Below, one piece after another: positions 27,122-36,128 of a stretch of 64,000 nucleotides of DNA (its first letter is position 1; the number at the start of each line of letters is the position of its first letter). The translations under genes and the position numbers were made by a program. This DNA comes from Micavibrio sp. UBA6147 (lineage in GTDB: Bacteria; Pseudomonadota; Alphaproteobacteria; Micavibrionales; UBA1664). The notes below the pieces were generated by a model that saw nothing but the letters and a program-made list of their open reading frames with translations, searched no databases and was not told where the DNA came from. Location: positions 330,050-394,049 of the forward strand of contig DIUX01000001.1 of NCBI GenBank assembly GCA_002423185.1, given 5' to 3'.

Positions 27122-28402
27122 CTATGAAGCCTTCGGCACGATCTGTTCCATCGCCTGAATCAAGCAATCAATCATCCCGTCATCATGATACAGCCCGAAC
27201 CCGAACCGCAAGCGGTCGGCGCGGTGGTCGGTGATGACGTTATCATGGGCAAGCAACCCTTGAATGTCGCCGGCTTGATCGGTACGGAACGTCAAAAAAT
27301 GACCGCGCAGGGACGGGTCGGTAATCACAAGGTTTTCGGCCTGAATCGCGGTGCCTTTGAGGGCGGGAAGGCGCTTGATGAAATAATTCTGCATCGCCTG
27401 AACATGATTATGAATCGCTTCGACCGTGATGCCTTGCGTTTCCATCAAGTCCAAAACGGCACGCATACGGTATAATCCCGAAGGGTCAAATGTCGCGCCC
27501 CAAAACCGGAAACCATCCTGCGCGAACGGCACTTCGCCGCTTTTTTCATTGCCGAGTGAGCCAATATCGGCAAACCACCCCGTATTGATGGGGCGCATGG
27601 CATAGCCGTCGGGGACGTGCATAAAACAAGCCCCTTCACCGCTCATCGCGTATTTATAGCCGCCGGACAGGTAGAAAACGCGGTCTTCAACGGCGGATAA
27701 ATCGGTCGGAATCGCCATAAATCCGTGATATCCGTCAATCACGACCAAGGCATCATCATTGCGAACCGCCCTGACGATTGCGTCAATATCCTGCGTCACA
27801 TATCCGGAGTTAAAAAACACATGGCTGAAGAAGACGAGGTCGTAATCACCGCTTGCGGCGGCCTGCGCCATGCGCTCTTCGTATGTATCAAACGGTTCGG
27901 TCGCGATGCGGGTGACGGTGATGAGTCCGTCTTCCTCCATCCGGCGTGTTTGGCGGTCAAAGCTGTAGAACTCGCTGTCGGTCGTTAAAATCCGCGCGGG
28001 GCGTCCCGTTTGGTCAGGGCGCGGAAGGCAAGACAGCAACCGCAAAACAAATTCATGCGTATTCGGCGCAAAGGCAATATTGCGCGGTTTGGACAGGTTT
28101 AAAATATCGGCGATCATGCGCTGGACGTCCGGCACGACGATGGGGAAAATCTTTTTCTCCCATTTTAAATCTGCCCAACGCGCGGAATCTTCCCAATATT
28201 GGATATGCGCTTCAAAACTTGTGTCCGGCCATGGATGGTGGCTGTGTGCGGCGAAATGAAGGCGCATTTCATTGGCGGCAAAGAAACATTGAAACAAATC
28301 CTGCCGCGCCGAAGATGTGGGCGCAGGGTCGGGGACATAGGCTTTTCTTGCGGCGGCATCATCGTCTTGGGCGCCGAGTTCAGGCAAGAGGGGGGCTGTC
28401 AT
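27122..28402 (-). CDS. Kynureninase-like PLP enzyme (class V aminotransferase fold)
   Basis: A 426-aa PLP-dependent protein. The cofactor Lys is in YLSGGYKYAMSGEGA, and SHVFFNSGYV and VIDGYHGF match the kynureninase/class V aminotransferase pattern (SHV near the PLP, Asp binding the pyridine nitrogen). It is divergent from canonical kynureninase in the N-terminal region (HFAAHSHHPWP in place of the usual GNSLG stretch). It lies 47 nt downstream of tryptophan 2,3-dioxygenase on the same strand, so cleavage of kynurenine or N-formylkynurenine to anthranilate is the likely role. No kynurenine formamidase gene is nearby. Confidence 0.82.
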   Translation of the reverse strand: MTAPLLPELGAQDDDAAARKAYVPDPAPTSSARQDLFQCFFAANEMRLHFAAHSHHPWPDTSFEAHIQYWEDSARWADLKWEKKIFPIVVPDVQRMIADILNLSKPRNIAFAPNTHEFVLRLLSCLPRPDQTGRPARILTTDSEFYSFDRQTRRMEEDGLITVTRIATEPFDTYEERMAQAAASGDYDLVFFSHVFFNSGYVTQDIDAIVRAVRNDDALVVIDGYHGFMAIPTDLSAVEDRVFYLSGGYKYAMSGEGACFMHVPDGYAMRPINTGWFADIGSLGNEKSGEVPFAQDGFRFWGATFDPSGLYRMRAVLDLMETQGITVEAIHNHVQAMQNYFIKRLPALKGTAIQAENLVITDPSLRGHFLTFRTDQAGDIQGLLAHDNVITDHRADRLRFGFGLYHDDGMIDCLIQAMEQIVPKAS

Positions 28403-28449
28403 CGTCGTGTCTTTCTTATATCAATATGTCCGTATCGTATGGGGCGCGG

Positions 28450-29571
28450 TTATGCAGCGCGGTGGGGGCTGTTATAACTGTACCCCATCGCGTTTTTGAT
28501 GCGCTCCGGCAATTCCGGCATCGCGCGGCTCGGGATCAAATAGGTCGAGAGCGCGAATAGATCATCATAAATACGATGTTTTTCAAGTGTTTGCATTAAA
28601 TACCCATAGCCCGAAGACCCGCCAGACCCCATACTAAGCCCCATCATCCGCTGTACCATCAAGGCGTGGGCATAGCGCCATTTGGCGAGTAATTCGTCAA
28701 TATCCATGAGCAAACTGAGCATACGGTATGGCATATGCAACACCGGTTGGTCGCGATAGATGCTGATGAACAGCGCCGATTGCAACCCGCGCCACGACAT
28801 GCGCCACAGCCCGTCATTCACCATGCCGGCATGGGCTTTTTCATCAAACAGGCTCTCAAATTTCTTGCGGCCTTTTTCGATGGCTGTTTCTTCGGTTGCG
28901 AATTGTTCGGCATCAAGACCTTGCGTTTTCAAAAACGCCAACCGCTCATCAAACATGGTGTTGACGGCCTTACGATAGCTCGCCCAAAACGTATAATCGC
29001 CGTCCTCGACAAATGGCGTGCGCGAAAGCCAGCCATCAACTTGGTCATACAGGCTCTTGCTCGCCTCCGCTTTGCGGATAGTGGCTTTGTGGCCGGTGTT
29101 CATCTCTTCGTCATACTCATGGTAATTGAATTTCAAGCGGTCATCGCGGCGCAGGCCGAGCTTGATCTCCAGCAACCGGAATTGCCAGCTTTGAAAGCCG
29201 GAGGCGCTGCGCAGATGCTCACGAAAATCAATAAAGCTCTGCGGATTCATGGTTTCGAGGATATCAAGCTGTTGCACCACGGTGCGCAGGATCAGAACAA
29301 TCCGCCCCAATTGATTAATCACGGGGCCAAGGTCGCGGTCATTGACGATGTTGTCCTGAAACCGCCCTTGAATATCGTCCATCTCAAACAGGATTTGCTT
29401 GAACCATAATTCATAGACTTGGTGGAATAGGATGAACAACATCTCATCATGCGATGGCTCAAGCCCTTGTTTGCGCGCGTCTTCGCTGCGGCGATGCTGG
29501 GCGGAGAGGAGTTTATCAAGATGGAGGTATTCCGAATACTGGTCCCACGGCTCTTTGTTTTTTTGTGTCAT
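28450..29571 (-). CDS. kynA: Tryptophan 2,3-dioxygenase
   Basis: About 373 aa, longer than the ~280-aa bacterial type and closer to the long family members. It is a haem enzyme that converts tryptophan to N-formylkynurenine. The signatures are HDEMLFILFHQVYELWFKQ, the substrate-site FRE-like stretch IDFREHLRSASGFQS, the region with the haem-ligand His WRYAHALMVQRMMG and the loop GSGGSSGYGYL. ATG 29571 fits the conserved start better than the ATG at 29592. It forms a two-gene unit with the kynureninase-like gene. Confidence 0.95.
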   Translation of the reverse strand: MTQKNKEPWDQYSEYLHLDKLLSAQHRRSEDARKQGLEPSHDEMLFILFHQVYELWFKQILFEMDDIQGRFQDNIVNDRDLGPVINQLGRIVLILRTVVQQLDILETMNPQSFIDFREHLRSASGFQSWQFRLLEIKLGLRRDDRLKFNYHEYDEEMNTGHKATIRKAEASKSLYDQVDGWLSRTPFVEDGDYTFWASYRKAVNTMFDERLAFLKTQGLDAEQFATEETAIEKGRKKFESLFDEKAHAGMVNDGLWRMSWRGLQSALFISIYRDQPVLHMPYRMLSLLMDIDELLAKWRYAHALMVQRMMGLSMGSGGSSGYGYLMQTLEKHRIYDDLFALSTYLIPSRAMPELPERIKNAMGYSYNSPHRAA

Positions 29572-29730
29572 GCGGGCTCTCGCTCTGTTCAATTTTTGGC
29601 GTTTTTATTGTGTGAGCCGAGCATATCCGACAGGCGGAAAAATGCAAGCAAACAGGTTTTTGCATTTGCTCAGATTTTATGGTAACACCTAGGACGCTTC
29701 AATAAAAATTATAACAAAAGGACATGCCGC

Positions 29731-30171
29731 ATGCCCGTAAAAGCAAGACAGGACAAACCCGACCAATACGACTCATACCGTATTCTCACCAACGATAAAG
29801 GCGAGCTCGTCGCCGCCTTTAAACGCATCAATTTGTACAGCTCAGTCTGGGTGTCACAAGGCAATTACGCCGTTGAAAACCGCTTCAAACTCGACCCCGA
29901 ATATGTCGTGAATGCCGCCCATCTGGATGCGCTCATCCATTTGAGTCACGGTTCGCACAAGGATCAAACAATGATGCGCGAGGCCTTCACCAAAATCACA
30001 GCAAAACCCGCTCTAGAACCCGCTCTAAAACCCACTGCGCAACCCGCACCGTCCGAACCCTCCGCACCAGTCGCGGTCGCCCCTGAATCGCAGCCCCCGC
30101 AAGCCCCCAAAGGACTTCGCGCCCGCCTATGCCAAGGCGTACGAGGGTTTTTCGGCCTCAAACGGTCTTAA
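29731..30171 (+). CDS. Small protein of unknown function with Pro/Ala linker
   Basis: A 146-aa protein. Residues 1-85 form a compact domain (SYRILTNDKGELVAAFKRIN; VSQGNYAVENRF), residues ~90-125 are Pro/Ala repeats and the C terminus is basic and amphipathic (RARLCQGVRGFFGLKRS), which could contact a membrane. AAAGGA lies upstream and a strong terminator follows. No family is recognised. Confidence 0.65.
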   Translation: MPVKARQDKPDQYDSYRILTNDKGELVAAFKRINLYSSVWVSQGNYAVENRFKLDPEYVVNAAHLDALIHLSHGSHKDQTMMREAFTKITAKPALEPALKPTAQPAPSEPSAPVAVAPESQPPQAPKGLRARLCQGVRGFFGLKRS

Positions 30172-30225
30172 TCGGTCTTAAATTCTGCACGCCTTCATTT
30201 CTATGCGGCGGCGAGCCAAAACGAC

Positions 30226-30253
30226 AAAAGGCACCCTGCGGTGCCTTTTTCTT
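30226..30253 (+). terminator. Terminator after the 146-aa gene
   Basis: A perfect 10-bp stem AAAAGGCACC / GGTGCCTTTT with a CTGC loop and further T residues. Confidence 0.88.
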
Positions 30254-30292
30254 ATTCCTGCTATAATGCGGGGGCTAGTGCGTGCGCTGTAT

Positions 30293-30574
30293 CTATACCG
30301 ATATATCCAGCGTCGTTCCGCGTCCTTGTGCTTGGGCGGAGGCCGCAGAGCCCTGCGAAGCGCTTGCGGAGGCTGACCCAGTTTCGCGGTCGGCGCGGCC
30401 TTGGGCGTTCAGGGTCGTACTGTCAAAATTCGAGGCGTTTTTATCCTGAGTCTTGAGGGATTCGGTTTGCTTTTGCTGCTGCTGAACGGTGCTCGTTTGA
30501 AAACCGTCGGACGCTTGAATGTTTTGTGTAGACTGATATTGAGCGTACGCGCCGCCCTGAATGGAACCAACCAT
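30293..30574 (-). CDS. Small Gln/Ser/Ala-rich protein
   Basis: A 93-aa polar, low-complexity protein with runs of Gln (TSTVQQQQKQ) and Ser/Ala (SASASASQGSAAS). No membrane segment and no signal peptide are seen. It is convergent with the terminator of the 146-aa gene. AGGGG lies 11 nt before the ATG, which is distant. The frame could be real or compositional. Confidence 0.45.
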   Translation of the reverse strand: MVGSIQGGAYAQYQSTQNIQASDGFQTSTVQQQQKQTESLKTQDKNASNFDSTTLNAQGRADRETGSASASASQGSAASAQAQGRGTTLDISV

Positions 30575-30838
30575 GATATATAAAACCCCTGATATTTAAC
30601 CCCGATAATACTATCCTACATCGGCAATCTTAACAAATCCTTTATAGGGATGCTCATTACAAATAAGAAATAATTCTCCGGTTTTGATCGCTCGGTTTTA
30701 CGCGGAATAACTCTTTCATTAAATATTTATTAACTTTTTTCGTTTAAATATGTTCAATGTAAAAACGGGCTAATCAATAGCCTTATTCATAATAAACAAC
30801 GATAATTTACGCGATAATTTACAGGGCAATTCCGCATA

Positions 30839-32053
30839 ATGACGCAAATGCAGTCACAAAGCCAACTTGATCAAAACGCCCCGATCCTCATTGATCTTGA
30901 GGACACGGACGAGGGGTTTGGAGCGGCTGATCTTGCCTTTACGTCGTCGTCTTCATCGCATTCTTTCGCCGAAACATTCACGGCGCCGAGCTTTCAATCG
31001 ACTCAGGAAACCCGCCAACAATCCATGGATGCTGCCGCGGCTGACCGTTTGACGCAGGGGTTACAGACCATCATGGACGGCGCCCGCGTCGGACGCGATT
31101 ATGATCTGGCGATCAACAGCCTTCTGGCGTTGTTCAAGGACACTGAAAAACATATTTTGAAATCATTGTCGATGTATCTGTGCCATCTTCAGGACGTGCC
31201 GGACAAGATCGTCAAGCATCTGGCCTATGATGCGTTGATGGTTGCCGAGCCGATGCTGGAGCATAGTGTTTGTCTGAGCGAGAAAGAGCTCCTCAATATC
31301 ATTTTTATGAAGGGTGCTGGCTATTGGAAATCCATCGCCAAGCGCACAGATCTGACCGATAATTTGGTCGAAACATTGGCCGAGAAAAAAGACTTCGTCA
31401 CATCGATGAATTTATTGACCAATAGCGGCGCGAAAATCGGCCCGCGTGCCTTTAACCATGTCCGTGATTTGGCGAGAAAACGCAACGAATTATCGCCGAT
31501 TATGGCGCAACGCTCCGATATTCCGGTGGCCATTGCGCTCGATATATACTGGCAAGTTTCAAACGCCCTGCGCGAAAAATTGGTGGTTACGCATAACATT
31601 CCGAAAGAGCGCCTGAACGAGGCGTTCAAATCGGCACTAAAAGACTTTGACGACAGTCTGCGCGGCATGGATGACCCAACGCCGACTCCGTTGATGCGGG
31701 AACTCGCCTCTTCCTATCAAAAGGCGGGCAAGATCACGACCTCTATGTTGGTGAAAACCTTGTTTGTCGGGCGCGCGCGGTTCTTTATCGCGTTGTTTTC
31801 GCAAATGACGGGGGTTCACAGCAAAGTGATTTTCGAAGCGATGCGTCAGCCTGGGGGGCGCTCTATAGCCCTGCTATGCCGTGCCCATAATGTCGGCAAA
31901 GAAAACTTCGTATCGATTTTTCTGAAATCACGCAGCTTGATTCACTCCCGCAAAGCGGTTGATTCGACGGAGCTGCACGCCGCGATCCGTTATTTCGACC
32001 GTCTTGACCCCGCAAAGGCACGCAGGATCATCGAAACAACGCTGGCATCCTAG
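30839..32053 (+). CDS. DUF2336-like alpha-helical protein
   Basis: A 404-aa, mainly helical protein. The first ~60 residues are disordered (SSSSSH; Gln-rich). The rest shows HEAT-like paired helices with runs such as VPDKIVKHLAYDALMVAEPML and LAEKKDFVTSMNLLTNSGAKI, the pattern I associate with the alphaproteobacterial DUF2336 family. Its function is unknown. It is monocistronic behind a 264-nt AT-rich region that probably holds its promoter. Confidence 0.72.
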   Translation: MTQMQSQSQLDQNAPILIDLEDTDEGFGAADLAFTSSSSSHSFAETFTAPSFQSTQETRQQSMDAAAADRLTQGLQTIMDGARVGRDYDLAINSLLALFKDTEKHILKSLSMYLCHLQDVPDKIVKHLAYDALMVAEPMLEHSVCLSEKELLNIIFMKGAGYWKSIAKRTDLTDNLVETLAEKKDFVTSMNLLTNSGAKIGPRAFNHVRDLARKRNELSPIMAQRSDIPVAIALDIYWQVSNALREKLVVTHNIPKERLNEAFKSALKDFDDSLRGMDDPTPTPLMRELASSYQKAGKITTSMLVKTLFVGRARFFIALFSQMTGVHSKVIFEAMRQPGGRSIALLCRAHNVGKENFVSIFLKSRSLIHSRKAVDSTELHAAIRYFDRLDPAKARRIIETTLAS

Positions 32054-32192
32054 GAAATCTCTCTGTTTTTTAGTCCGCGCAGTGTCCGGTCTTTTGCCTG
32101 CATTCACATGCATTCATTAATCAAAAATTGATGAAACTATGCGATACTAGATTCGTATCCTATAAACGATCCAAACAAGAAAGAGTGCAACT

Positions 32193-32600
32193 GTGGACGA
32201 GCGCAAAGACACGCCACCGTCAGAAGACCCCCTGATATTGCCAGAGGACATCAGGAAACGAACAGCTGAAAGGCTGGTGAATGCGAGCGCAGATTCTTTG
32301 AAAGAAACCTCTGTCCTTTTGGGGAAGGTCAGTGTCCGTCACTTGATGGATGTGATGAATTCCCTGAAATGCTGGGCGGGTTTGAGCAAGGGGCAACGCA
32401 CCAAAGAAGACGCCCGCATGGTCAAAAACCTCTACCGCAATATTGAGAGCATGGCCGAAGAGTTGGAGTACAGGAAACGCTATAACTATGACTGGCGCAA
32501 AGACTTAGCGAAAAAGCCGGATATAGCCGAGGCTCTCTCCGATGACCCCGCCATGACCGATGGCAAAGCAAGACAAGACCGCGACACGCCGGTGGTGTAA
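32193..32600 (+). CDS. Small charged helical protein, unknown
   Basis: A 135-aa protein starting at GTG 32193 with AAAGAG about 8 nt upstream. It is highly charged and helical (VRHLMDVMNSLKCWAGL; MVKNLYRNIESMAEELEYRKRYNYDWRKD). I do not recognise it; short phage-terminase-small-subunit-like or regulatory proteins have a similar look, but no other phage gene is near. A terminator follows. Confidence 0.6.
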   Translation: MDERKDTPPSEDPLILPEDIRKRTAERLVNASADSLKETSVLLGKVSVRHLMDVMNSLKCWAGLSKGQRTKEDARMVKNLYRNIESMAEELEYRKRYNYDWRKDLAKKPDIAEALSDDPAMTDGKARQDRDTPVV

Positions 32601-32631
32601 GAGGGGGAGGGATTCCCTCACGGCTTTTGAG

Positions 32632-32661
32632 GCGATCTGACATATATCAGGTCGCTTTTTT
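32632..32661 (+). terminator. Terminator after the 135-aa gene
   Basis: Stem GCGATCTGA / TCAGGTCGC (one T-G pair) with a CATATA loop and TTTTTT. It points toward the end of the convergent pgk gene. Confidence 0.85.
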
Positions 32662-32714
32662 CGTGTGATCTTTTTGTGATCTTCTCGTGCCCTTTGAGCG
32701 CTCTTGACGAAAAA

Positions 32715-33959
32715 TTACACCCGCGGGTATAACGCTGCAACTCCGGGCAATGTCTTGCCTTCGAGCCATTCCAAAAACGCACCGCCTGCGCCGGACAGAT
32801 AAGAAAATCCATCGGCATCGACCCCCGCATTGGCGAGCGCGGACACTGTGTCACCGCCGCCGGCAACACTGAGGATTTTTCCCTGCGCCGTACGCTCGGC
32901 AACGGCGCTGGCAACGGCGTTGGTGTACGCATCAAAAGGCTTGATTTCAAACGCGCCCAGCGGCCCGTTCCACACCACGGTTTTGCAATCCTTCAAAACG
33001 GCAATAATGTGGTCGGCGCTGCGTGGGCCGATATCAAGTGCCATAAACCCATCGGGAATGGCGTCCGCCGCGACATGAACATGGTCGGCATTGGCCTTGA
33101 ATTCGGCGGCGCAGGTGAAATCAACCGGCAATATGATACGGCACCCGCCGCGCTCCGCTGTGTCCATAATGGCGCGGGCTTCGTCCTTCATATCGTGTTC
33201 GCAGAGCGATTTTTTGACGTCAACCCCTTTGGCGGCGAGGAACGTATTCGCCATGCCGCCGCCAAGGATCAGTACATCAACCTTACCGACCAAATTGCCG
33301 AGCAATTCAAGCTTTGTCGATATTTTCGCGCCGCCGACAATCGCCGCAACCGGACGGACGGGCGCGGTCAAGGCGGCTTCGAGCGCCTTTAATTCGGCCT
33401 CCATCAACAATCCGGCATAGGCGGGCAAATGGTCGGCAATGCCGGCGGTTGAGGCATGGGCGCGGTGCGCGGCGGAAAACGCATCATTCACAAAAACATC
33501 ACCCAGTGCGGCAAGGCTCTTGGCAAAACCGGCTTCGTTTTTTTCTTCTCCGGCATGAAAGCGCACGTTTTCCAGCAACAACACATCGCCCGCGTGTAAG
33601 GCTGCGACGGCTTTTTCAGCCTGCGCCCCGACGCAATCCGCCGCAAATGTAACGGGATAGCCCCACAGCTTTGGCAAAGCCTGCGCCAAAAAATCAAGGC
33701 TGAATTGCGGTTCTGGTGCGGCCTTCGGACGCCCGAAATGCGCCATCATCACGACTTTCGCGCCTTGCGCGCGCAGGCGGTCAATGGTTGGCTTGACGCG
33801 GTCGATGCGGCTCGTATCCGTGATCTGTCCATCCTGTACGGGAACATTAAAATCAACCCGCACCAGCACCGTTTTTCCGCTGGCGTTGAGCGTGTCCAGC
33901 GTCCGAAAACGCGGTGTATTGGCGGATGGTGTTGTTTGGGCGCTGGATGGTTGTGTCAT
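32715..33959 (-). CDS. pgk: Phosphoglycerate kinase
   Basis: A 414-aa glycolytic kinase that transfers the phosphate of 1,3-bisphosphoglycerate to ADP. Signatures are VLVRVDFNVPVQDG, HFGRPK, LLENVRFH and the nucleotide-binding VAGGGDTVSAL. ATG 33959 has AAAGG 7 nt upstream; the first ~20 residues are a Ser/Thr/Pro-rich extension before the conserved start. It lies 40 nt downstream of the prolyl aminopeptidase gene on the same strand. Confidence 0.97.
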   Translation of the reverse strand: MTQPSSAQTTPSANTPRFRTLDTLNASGKTVLVRVDFNVPVQDGQITDTSRIDRVKPTIDRLRAQGAKVVMMAHFGRPKAAPEPQFSLDFLAQALPKLWGYPVTFAADCVGAQAEKAVAALHAGDVLLLENVRFHAGEEKNEAGFAKSLAALGDVFVNDAFSAAHRAHASTAGIADHLPAYAGLLMEAELKALEAALTAPVRPVAAIVGGAKISTKLELLGNLVGKVDVLILGGGMANTFLAAKGVDVKKSLCEHDMKDEARAIMDTAERGGCRIILPVDFTCAAEFKANADHVHVAADAIPDGFMALDIGPRSADHIIAVLKDCKTVVWNGPLGAFEIKPFDAYTNAVASAVAERTAQGKILSVAGGGDTVSALANAGVDADGFSYLSGAGGAFLEWLEGKTLPGVAALYPRV

Positions 33960-33999
33960 GGTGAAGCCTTTCTTCAATCTTAAAGGGGGCAAATGCGGG

Positions 34000-34977
34000 T
34001 TAACGTATGGTACGCAGGGAATCTGTCATTTCAAGGAGCCTGCTGCGAATAGACGGGTCAAGCGATGAGTGCCCGCCATCCGGCACGATAATGTAATCGG
34101 CCTCCGGCCAAGCCTTATGAAGGGCATGGGCGGTGATGATCGGCGATAAAATATCGTAACGCCCTTGAATAATCGTGGCGGGAACGTGGCGAAACGCGTC
34201 AATCCGCTTGAGCAAATCATGCTCCGGCGCAATCAAATGATGCGCGTACACATGTGATTCAAGCCGTGCAAGGGTGAGGGCGGCCTTTTTTTGTGCATCG
34301 GATGTCACGGTGTGGATATGGGGATACAGGAGCGAGCACCCGCTCTCATACGCCACCCAATGCAAGGCGGCGTCCATGGCAAGCTCTTCATCGGCACCGT
34401 TGAGGCGCTTGATATAGGCGCCGAGGAGGTCGTTGCGTTCATCGGCGGGAATGAAATGGGCAAATTCCTCCCATAATTCAGGGAAAATCCGCCGTATTCC
34501 ATATAAAAACCACTCCACCTCACCGCGGGTGAGCAGGAAAATAGACCGCAGCAGCAGGCTGATGCAATGCTGCGGATACTGCGCGGCGTATAAAATCGCC
34601 AGCGTACTGCCCCAAGAGCCGCCAAAAATATGCATTTTGCGAATGTTTAAATGCGTACGCAGTGTTTCAATATCACGCATCATCGCATCGGGGGTGATGC
34701 TGTGGATGGCGGCACAGCCCGATGAATCGGAGGGTTGTGCAACGGGTTCCGACCGTCCGCATCCACGTTGGTCAAAAATCACGATGCGGTAATGGTCGGG
34801 GTCGAAAAACTGGCGATGCTGTGGCCCTGCGCCCGCACCGGGGCCGCCGTGAAGAACCACAATCGGCACGCCGTCGGGATTGCCGCTTTGCTCCCAATAC
34901 AACGTATGCCCCTCATCAACGGGCAAGAACCCTGAGGAATACGGCGCAATCGGTGGATAGAGCTTACGAAGAGCCAT
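34000..34977 (-). CDS. pip: Prolyl aminopeptidase (S33 family)
   Basis: A 325-aa alpha/beta hydrolase that releases N-terminal proline from peptides. The oxyanion motif LHGGPGAGA, the strand FDQRGCGRS, the nucleophile elbow GGSWGST and the C-terminal catalytic His in GGHSS are all present and complete. It is likely cytoplasmic, as no signal peptide is seen. Confidence 0.95.
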   Translation of the reverse strand: MALRKLYPPIAPYSSGFLPVDEGHTLYWEQSGNPDGVPIVVLHGGPGAGAGPQHRQFFDPDHYRIVIFDQRGCGRSEPVAQPSDSSGCAAIHSITPDAMMRDIETLRTHLNIRKMHIFGGSWGSTLAILYAAQYPQHCISLLLRSIFLLTRGEVEWFLYGIRRIFPELWEEFAHFIPADERNDLLGAYIKRLNGADEELAMDAALHWVAYESGCSLLYPHIHTVTSDAQKKAALTLARLESHVYAHHLIAPEHDLLKRIDAFRHVPATIIQGRYDILSPIITAHALHKAWPEADYIIVPDGGHSSLDPSIRSRLLEMTDSLRTIR

Positions 34978-35024
34978 TCTGTGCCTAAACCTGAACCTGT
35001 CTTAACATTCGTGACCGCCGGTGA

Positions 35025-36128
35025 TTATTCATCCAAAAACTCGATTTGTACAGGGTGCTGTACCGCGATCATCGCGCCGTTATAATCCTGTACCCACCCG
35101 CGCACCCGTACGCGCCGATGCGTCCATGTGAGGGGTTGAGCACTCGCACGGGAAAAAGCCTGCCGTTTTTCCTGTGGGATCATAATGGTGAAATCCTTGC
35201 GCCAGTCTTCACCGAAATTAAGGTAAATCTGGTTGTTCTGGGTCGCTGTTTTGGTGATGGTGCCTTCAACAATCTGGAAGGATTGTTTTTTAAGGTCGAC
35301 TTCGTCCGTCGATAATATTTTCCATCGATCCTGCGCCCATAATCCGCGCTTTGCCGCCCGCGCGGCGGTTTCAAAGGCGTACAGCTCCGCTGCCATTTCG
35401 GGGTTTTCTTCGGTTGGATAAACCCGCGCAATGCCGGATGTGACGAGGCTTCCTTGAATCCATGTGCCGTCTTCACGCACAAGATGGGCGAGCATATGCC
35501 CGAACCGGTTCACGCGGCCTTTGCGTTCATCCATCGTTTGATACACCCGCACAAACCGGTCTTTGAGGTTTTCTTCCAGAAATTCATAGGAATCGAGGAG
35601 GTTGCGGCTGTCCTTTCCGTCTTCTTCATAGGCGAAATAAAGGCCGGTGAGTTCAACGATCTGGCCGCTGTCGATCATGACGCTGCGTCCGTCAACGATT
35701 TTGGTGACACGCGCCTTCGGAATTGTCATTTTCAGGCTGGCTTGCAAAGAGTCGCCGGAAACGAGCTGCGCCGCCGCCGGAGCGGGGTTGGTGGAATTTG
35801 TGTTGATGGCTCCACTGCGCGCGGCGGGGCGCGGAACACTATGCCCCATGCCCATCGTGGTTGTCGGCCTTGTGTCGTCAACCACAGGATCGGGGGCAGC
35901 AGGATCAGAGGAAGAATCAGATGAAGGATCAGAGGCAAGATCAGAAAAAGGCATCTCAAACGTCATTGTATCAACATCATCAACGGCCTCATAGGCCATT
36001 GAAGGGCGAGGCAAAGAGGGATATACTCCCCCGATCAAGACAATAACAATGAAGGCCGCCCATTGTAAACGCGGCGAAGCAAGCAATACTGGACGGTATC
36101 CGATGGTCAAACTATTTTCCTCATTCAT
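35025..36128 (-). CDS. Exported staphylococcal-nuclease-like protein
   Basis: A ~367-aa protein with an N-terminal hydrophobic segment (LQWAAFIVIVLIGGVY), a Asp/Ser/Pro-rich linker (~60-115) and a thermonuclease-type OB domain (~140-275) with KIVDGRSVMID, GSLVTSGIARVYP and RAAKRGLWAQ. The usual first active-site Arg position reads VELTG and the DRYGR motif reads NRFGHM, so nuclease activity is doubtful. A further ~90-residue beta domain follows. The ATG at 36128 overlaps the start region of the divergent M48 gene; TTG 36110, with GAGGA 6 nt upstream, is an alternative start. Confidence 0.75.
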   Translation of the reverse strand: MNEENSLTIGYRPVLLASPRLQWAAFIVIVLIGGVYPSLPRPSMAYEAVDDVDTMTFEMPFSDLASDPSSDSSSDPAAPDPVVDDTRPTTTMGMGHSVPRPAARSGAINTNSTNPAPAAAQLVSGDSLQASLKMTIPKARVTKIVDGRSVMIDSGQIVELTGLYFAYEEDGKDSRNLLDSYEFLEENLKDRFVRVYQTMDERKGRVNRFGHMLAHLVREDGTWIQGSLVTSGIARVYPTEENPEMAAELYAFETAARAAKRGLWAQDRWKILSTDEVDLKKQSFQIVEGTITKTATQNNQIYLNFGEDWRKDFTIMIPQEKRQAFSRASAQPLTWTHRRVRVRGWVQDYNGAMIAVQHPVQIEFLDE

